This document shows, piece by piece, positions 59,765-64,000 of a stretch of DNA of 64,000 nt (its first letter is position 1; every line of letters begins with the position of its first letter). Below the pieces are notes generated by a model. The model saw only the letters and a program-made list of their open reading frames with translations. It made no database searches and was not told the DNA's origin. A program made the position numbers and the translations under genes. Origin of the DNA: Ailanthus altissimus (taxonomy: Eukaryota; Streptophyta; Magnoliopsida; Sapindales; Simaroubaceae); assembly GCA_946807835.1 (NCBI GenBank), contig OX327683.1, forward strand, positions 10,235,001 to 10,299,000, in the 5' to 3' direction.

Positions 59765-60705
59765 TTATTCTGTATTGATAAATATTATAATTCCGATTCT
59801 AATTTTAATTTCAATCATGTTAAATATTACAATTTCAAATCTAATTTACAATTACATCAAATTTTATATTTTTGATTCCAATTCTAATTTTAATTATGTT
59901 AAATGTTATAATTCCAAATCCAAATCCAAATCTAATTTCTTCAATTATGTTAAATGTTATAATTCTAATTTTAATTTTAATTTTAATTATGTTAATGTTA
60001 TAATTCCAATTTCAATTTCAATTACATTAAATATTATAATTTTAATTTTAATTTCAATTACATTAAATATTATAATTCCAATTCTAATTCCATTTTCGGT
60101 TACGTTAAATATTATAATTCAAATTTTAATTTTAATTTCAATTGTGTTAAATGTTATAATTTCAAATCCAATTTTAATTTCTTTAATTATGTTGAATGTT
60201 ATAATTTCGATTTCAATTTCAATTATATTAAATGTTATAATTCCAATTTAAAATCTAATTTTAATTATGTTAAATGTTATAATTGCAATTTCAATTTCAA
60301 TTTTAATTACTTTAAATATTATAATTCCAATTCCAATTCCAATTATGTTAAATGTTATAATTCTAATTTTAATTTCGTTTTCAATTACATTAATATTATA
60401 ATTTCAATTACGTTAAATATTATAATTTCAAATTTAATTTCAATTTCAATTATGTTAAATATTATAATTATGATTTCGTTCTAGTTTTAATTATATTAAA
60501 TGTTATAATTCCAAATTCAATTTTAATTTCAATTAGGTTAATTGTTATAATTCCAATTCCAATTCCAATTTCAATTATATTAAATTTATATATTTTCAAT
60601 TTCAATTTTGTTAAATGTTATAATTCCAATTTCAATTCTAATTTTAATTACGTTAAATTCATATAATTCTAAAATTCAATTTCAATCTCGTTAAATGTTA
60701 TAATT
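59765..60705 (+). repeat. AT-rich tandem array, about 22 units of 36-45 bp
   Basis: Each unit has a core GTTAAATGTTATAATT (or ATTAAATATTATAATT) and a variable run of 6-base words AATTCC, AATTTT, AATTTC or AATTAC. Cores occur at about 59818, 59908, 59948, 59988, 60025, 60061, 60103, 60144, 60188, 60224, 60266, 60310, 60346, 60388, 60411, 60453, 60494, 60536, 60608 and 60690. Spacing differs in multiples of about 6. The 158-codon ORF at 59775 simply follows the repeat. Confidence 0.9.
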
Positions 60706-60715
60706 TCAAAAAAAA

Positions 60716-61459
60716 AAAAAGTTCTATGTTATTAAAATTCATATTTTGATAATATTATCAAAATGTTTTTTTTTTTCAACTCATTTAATGATATTCATAA
60801 CATGTAACACAATATTAATACTTGTATATCTTAACAAATTATATGATATTTTACACTTGTGATAATCAAATCATTACGCATAAATGCATAATAAAATGTT
60901 AAGTGATTTACATTTAAAAAATTTCGATAGAACTTTTCCTAAAATTTGGACATTCTCATAAACATATATCTGCATAAGATTATAACACTCTAATATAAAT
61001 TATCATTTTACCAAATCACCATTCACCACTCTAAATCACAATTCACCAAATACCCATAATGTTAATAGGCTTAAAATAAACTAATATTTCATCTAATTGT
61101 TTATCTTCATAAAATTAAAACAAAGTACAACACTTAGGTAAGTACATGAAGTCCAAAAGGCAATTGCTAAAATCTTCACAAAATTGTCTTGTCTATTCGA
61201 TTCTCGTGCAATCTGCAAAAGTGTAACTAAAATAAATATTACATGTTAAATGTAAAAAATGCATATTTGAAAAAGAATAAATTCGTGATTATTTATATTT
61301 ATTGAATGAATTGAAGAATTACCTAAAAATTGAATTGCCTGCAAATAATGTAAGTAACCTCTTGGTGACTATTACGGTGGAGGAGGCTCTTGCATCATAG
61401 TTTATGCAAACTCTACATAAAAGATAAAAAATTTCACACAATTTAAAAAACATGGAATA
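60716..61459. other. AT-rich region between array and hAT transposase
   Basis: No gene was recognised. A poly(A) run at 60708-60720 ends the tandem array. The 61300-61450 part (CTCTTGCATCATAGTTTATG) may include the last coding or intronic bases of the hAT gene. Confidence 0.4.
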
Positions 61460-63612
61460 CTAGCTAATAATAGTGAGAAAAAAAAAAAAGAAATACTTAA
61501 AAAGTAGCTTTATATGTTTTTTACTTGTTTTAACTTTATCATAAAACTCAACACCTTGAAGTAATTCTTCTCTCTTCGCTTTATCCAACAAAAGCAAAGT
61601 TTGCATCCAATTTTGTGTGCATATCAAACTTTTAACTATTTTTTGAGTCAATGAACTTTGGAATGAATCAAGAATATATCCTTCAGTACTAAAAGCCAAC
61701 TTAAAGGCCACAATAGATACCAAAACAACAAGTACATCCATAGCTATATGTCCCAAAATTGGATATCTCAAAGCATTAACCTTCCACCACGTCAAAATAT
61801 TAAAATGTGGATTTCGAAGGTTCTCAACTTTATCCATTAAGTATCTATCCACCTTATTGGATTTAGTCAAACCCATTTTGTCATTTACAAACCCCACAAA
61901 TTGATTCCAAGGGTTATTACCCCCCACATCATACTGTATCACTTCTAAGACTAAATTTGATGGACCATTAGATTGTTGTGACTGTAAAACATTCATGCTA
62001 CTCCCACTAACACTAGCACTACTACTTGCCCCACTAACCACTCTGCCATACCATATATTATAGGCCTCGTAAGCTTATATAATAAATTTCTGTTTATTCT
62101 CTTCATTTCTTCAACTCGAGTGCTGTCATCACCATATAAAATCTAAAAAAAACAAATCTAGCAAATTGCATCTTACGTCGTGGATCAAGAAGTTTAGCAA
62201 TTATCAATAATTTATTAATTTTTTTCCATAAATTCCTAATACTTATCATATTTTTCCTTTATCTTGTTAGCTATGGCTCCTAACGAGAAATCTTCATTCC
62301 AACTTAAGTTAGCTAAGTTAGAATTAATCTTATAAATCTCACTAAAGCAGATATTAGATGTTACGGTCAATGAAGCATTAAACTTTAATGTGACATCATA
62401 AAAAAATTAGAAATTTCATAAACTGCTCAGCATTCTCTTAATTTGCACTAATTGGTAGCCTCTCTTTTCTTTTCATTTGTCTTCCTCTAAAAAGTAACTA
62501 TTTTATAATCCATCCTTTTTTACCATTCGATTAAAAGACATTTAAAATTTTAATACAGTCAACAACATCAAATAAGCAGAATTTCATCAAGTTTGATCTA
62601 ACACTACACTTCCTTTGCACTCAATTATTTCTCTTTCTCAACATAACATTTAAAAGCTTACAATCTCCCTATGGAGAATCTCACATAATTCATAGCTTTA
62701 CGTATAATGCTCTCATTTGAATCCTTTAACCTATCAGTCGCAATCAAATTCAAAATATGTGCATAATAACGCACATGCATAAATCACCATTCAATATTAA
62801 TGCATCCTCTTTCTAACTCCTCACTTTCTTCTTCAAATAAGTGATGGCAACATCATTCATACTTGCATTATAAATTGTATTGGTAAACATTTTCCTTATG
62901 CCCTAATCTGACAAGAAAGATTCAAGTTGCTTGCAGATTATTTCCCTTTTATGGTTTGAAATAGAAGAGAAACTCAAAATTCTCATATGCAATTTTTGAT
63001 CCCGATCTATGAAGTGGGCAGTTACAATTACATAACTGTAATTATGAATGGAAGTCCAAATGTCAGTTGTCAAGCTCACTCATTACCCACCCATTAATTA
63101 TACTCTTTAACTTTGCTTTCTTCAGTAAAGAATTATACTGTATCCCTGGTTATGGTTTTGTGTAACGAAACATCAAATACAAGACATGTTGCACTATAAA
63201 AAAGATCAAAACCCATCATTCTTTATGAAACTGAATGGCAATTTATATAAAACTACTATTTTTATGGTTACATCTTGTTATTCTTCTTGACTCCATCCCC
63301 GAGGTACAATATTACTATTATTTTCCTTTTTTCCTCCGGTGGATTCTTTGCCAAAAACCTCTTGTTGATCATCAACCAATGAGCATGGAAGCTTCTTACA
63401 TCTCTTTAAGTGTTTCCTCATACAACTTGCTCCATCTTTCATTGAATTAGACACAAACAAAGGCCTACAGTAATTACACTTTGATTTATCCTTTATAGTC
63501 ATACACGAGGTAAAGTGCAACAATGCCTTAATCTTGTTGCTTGTTTTCTCTTTTTGGGATTAGGATGTGAAGGCAATGGTGCATCTTGGATGCTACTTCC
63601 CTTATCCTCATG
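61460..63612 (-). pseudogene. hAT transposase (BED finger to dimerisation domain), decayed
   Basis: Read on the minus strand: an N-terminal PNPKKRKQAT (about 63565); a BED zinc finger at 63523-63278 with KDKSKCNYC, DGASCMRKHLKRC; a long, badly decayed middle; KIKEKYDKYXEFMEKN near 62260 followed by a DPRRKMQF-like DUF4413 region (about 62170); then a 193-codon open part (62041-61460) with the hAT C-terminal dimerisation domain: VDRYLMDKVE, FNILTWWKVNALRYPILGHI, AMDVLVVLVSIVAFKLAFST and LICTQNW. The usual SEsaFS motif reads FKLAFS. hAT transposases cut and paste their element and dimerise through this domain. The middle has many stops, so it is inactive. Confidence 0.85.
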
Positions 63613-63618
63613 AGATCT

Positions 63619-64000
63619 TGATAGGATGTAATTATATAAAATATTTTATCCTCCTAAACTTAACATTTGCTCAATTTATCCCAATAATTTGGCCATTTAT
63701 ACATGTTAATGTTGTTTTATAGGTTTAAATATAATTAGCATGAGAATACTAGAAACCGAACATGAATAGAGCTATTTGGGATGAAAATCTAAGAATGGAC
63801 CAAAATGCTTAAAATGTAAACAGTGATTATGAATAGTGCCCAATATACATCATACATTAACAATACTTTTGGATACTATTCATCCAGAAACCCAAGTCCA
63901 AGTGCCGCAACATCAGAATCTAGTGCCATGACTCCTATTTTTGGAAATTTTCCATTTTAATGAACAATTCCAAATAGTATGGTGTACAGTGTTTATGAAT
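63619..64000 (+). mobile_element. Start of another Athila/Tat-like LTR, cut by the window edge
   Basis: It starts TGATAGGATG and follows the layout of the 28746-30028 family: AATTTGGCCATTTATAC, a TTTTATAGGTTTAAAT block, then GGACCAAAATGCTTAAAATG and a GTGCCGCAAC GC-richer block, as in the sister copies near AAAATGC. Identity is moderate and the far end lies outside the window. It sits just upstream of the hAT N-terminus. Confidence 0.5.

Noticed and set aside
59775..60251. 158-codon Asn/Ile/Ser-rich ORF
   Set aside because: It is a by-product of the AT-rich tandem array, with no start context or domain.
59765..60705. Possible CRISPR-like array
   Set aside because: The units have no unique spacers, variable period and a plant context; it is an AT-rich satellite.

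Overview
This window is plant nuclear DNA. It is AT-rich and consists almost entirely of nested, decayed transposable elements of plant-specific lineages: Ty1/copia, Ty3/gypsy chromovirus (Tekay/Del-like), Athila-like gypsy, a Mutator-like element (MULE) carrying a Ulp1-type protease gene, and hAT. I see one convincing intact host gene, a secreted glycine-rich protein at 35694-36338 on the minus strand. The species cannot be named from the sequence; the mix suggests a flowering plant with TE-rich chromatin.

Left part (1-2445): a likely gypsy LTR remnant, a run of 21 Gs, then a copia-type LTR (1401-2003). From 2446 to 34192 lies what I read as a single MULE, bounded by a perfect 9-bp target-site duplication (CTAACTCTT at 2437-2445 and 34193-34201) and long divergent terminal inverted repeats. 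It has a decayed mudrA transposase on the plus strand (3367-7916) and a convergent DUF1985 plus Ulp1 (C48 peptidase) gene on the minus strand (31905 down to 8455), the architecture of Kaonashi (KI) MULEs. About 7.8 kb of MULE sequence has been expanded to 31.7 kb by insertions: a solo LTR in mudrA (3944-5972), a 20.5-kb copia element that splits the Ulp1 gene (10059-30548, TSD CAAAC), and a solo LTR in the right TIR (32425-33846).

The copia element is itself invaded. Its 5' LTR carries a solo LTR (11023-12460) and its 3' LTR carries a relative in the opposite orientation (28746-30028). Its pol gene carries a chromovirus solo LTR (17293-20085) and then a rearranged gypsy segment (20445-26495). 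After that segment a second copy of the same copia RT region begins.

Right part (34202-64000): the glycine-rich protein gene, an unrecognised 111-codon ORF (37927-38262), another solo LTR (38651-39756), and a minus-strand copia pol C-terminal half (40690-48573) broken by three solo LTRs. Next come an Athila-like element with gag and protease but no reverse transcriptase or integrase (48574-57901), a plus-strand copia gag to pre-integrase half (57903-59365), a likely hAT end, an AT-rich tandem array of about 22 units (59765-60705), a decayed hAT transposase (61460-63612, minus) and the start of another LTR (63619-64000).

Most nested insertions were delimited by reading TG...CA ends and short target duplications directly, so the relative order of insertion can be reconstructed. 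No rRNA, tRNA gene or CRISPR array was recognised.
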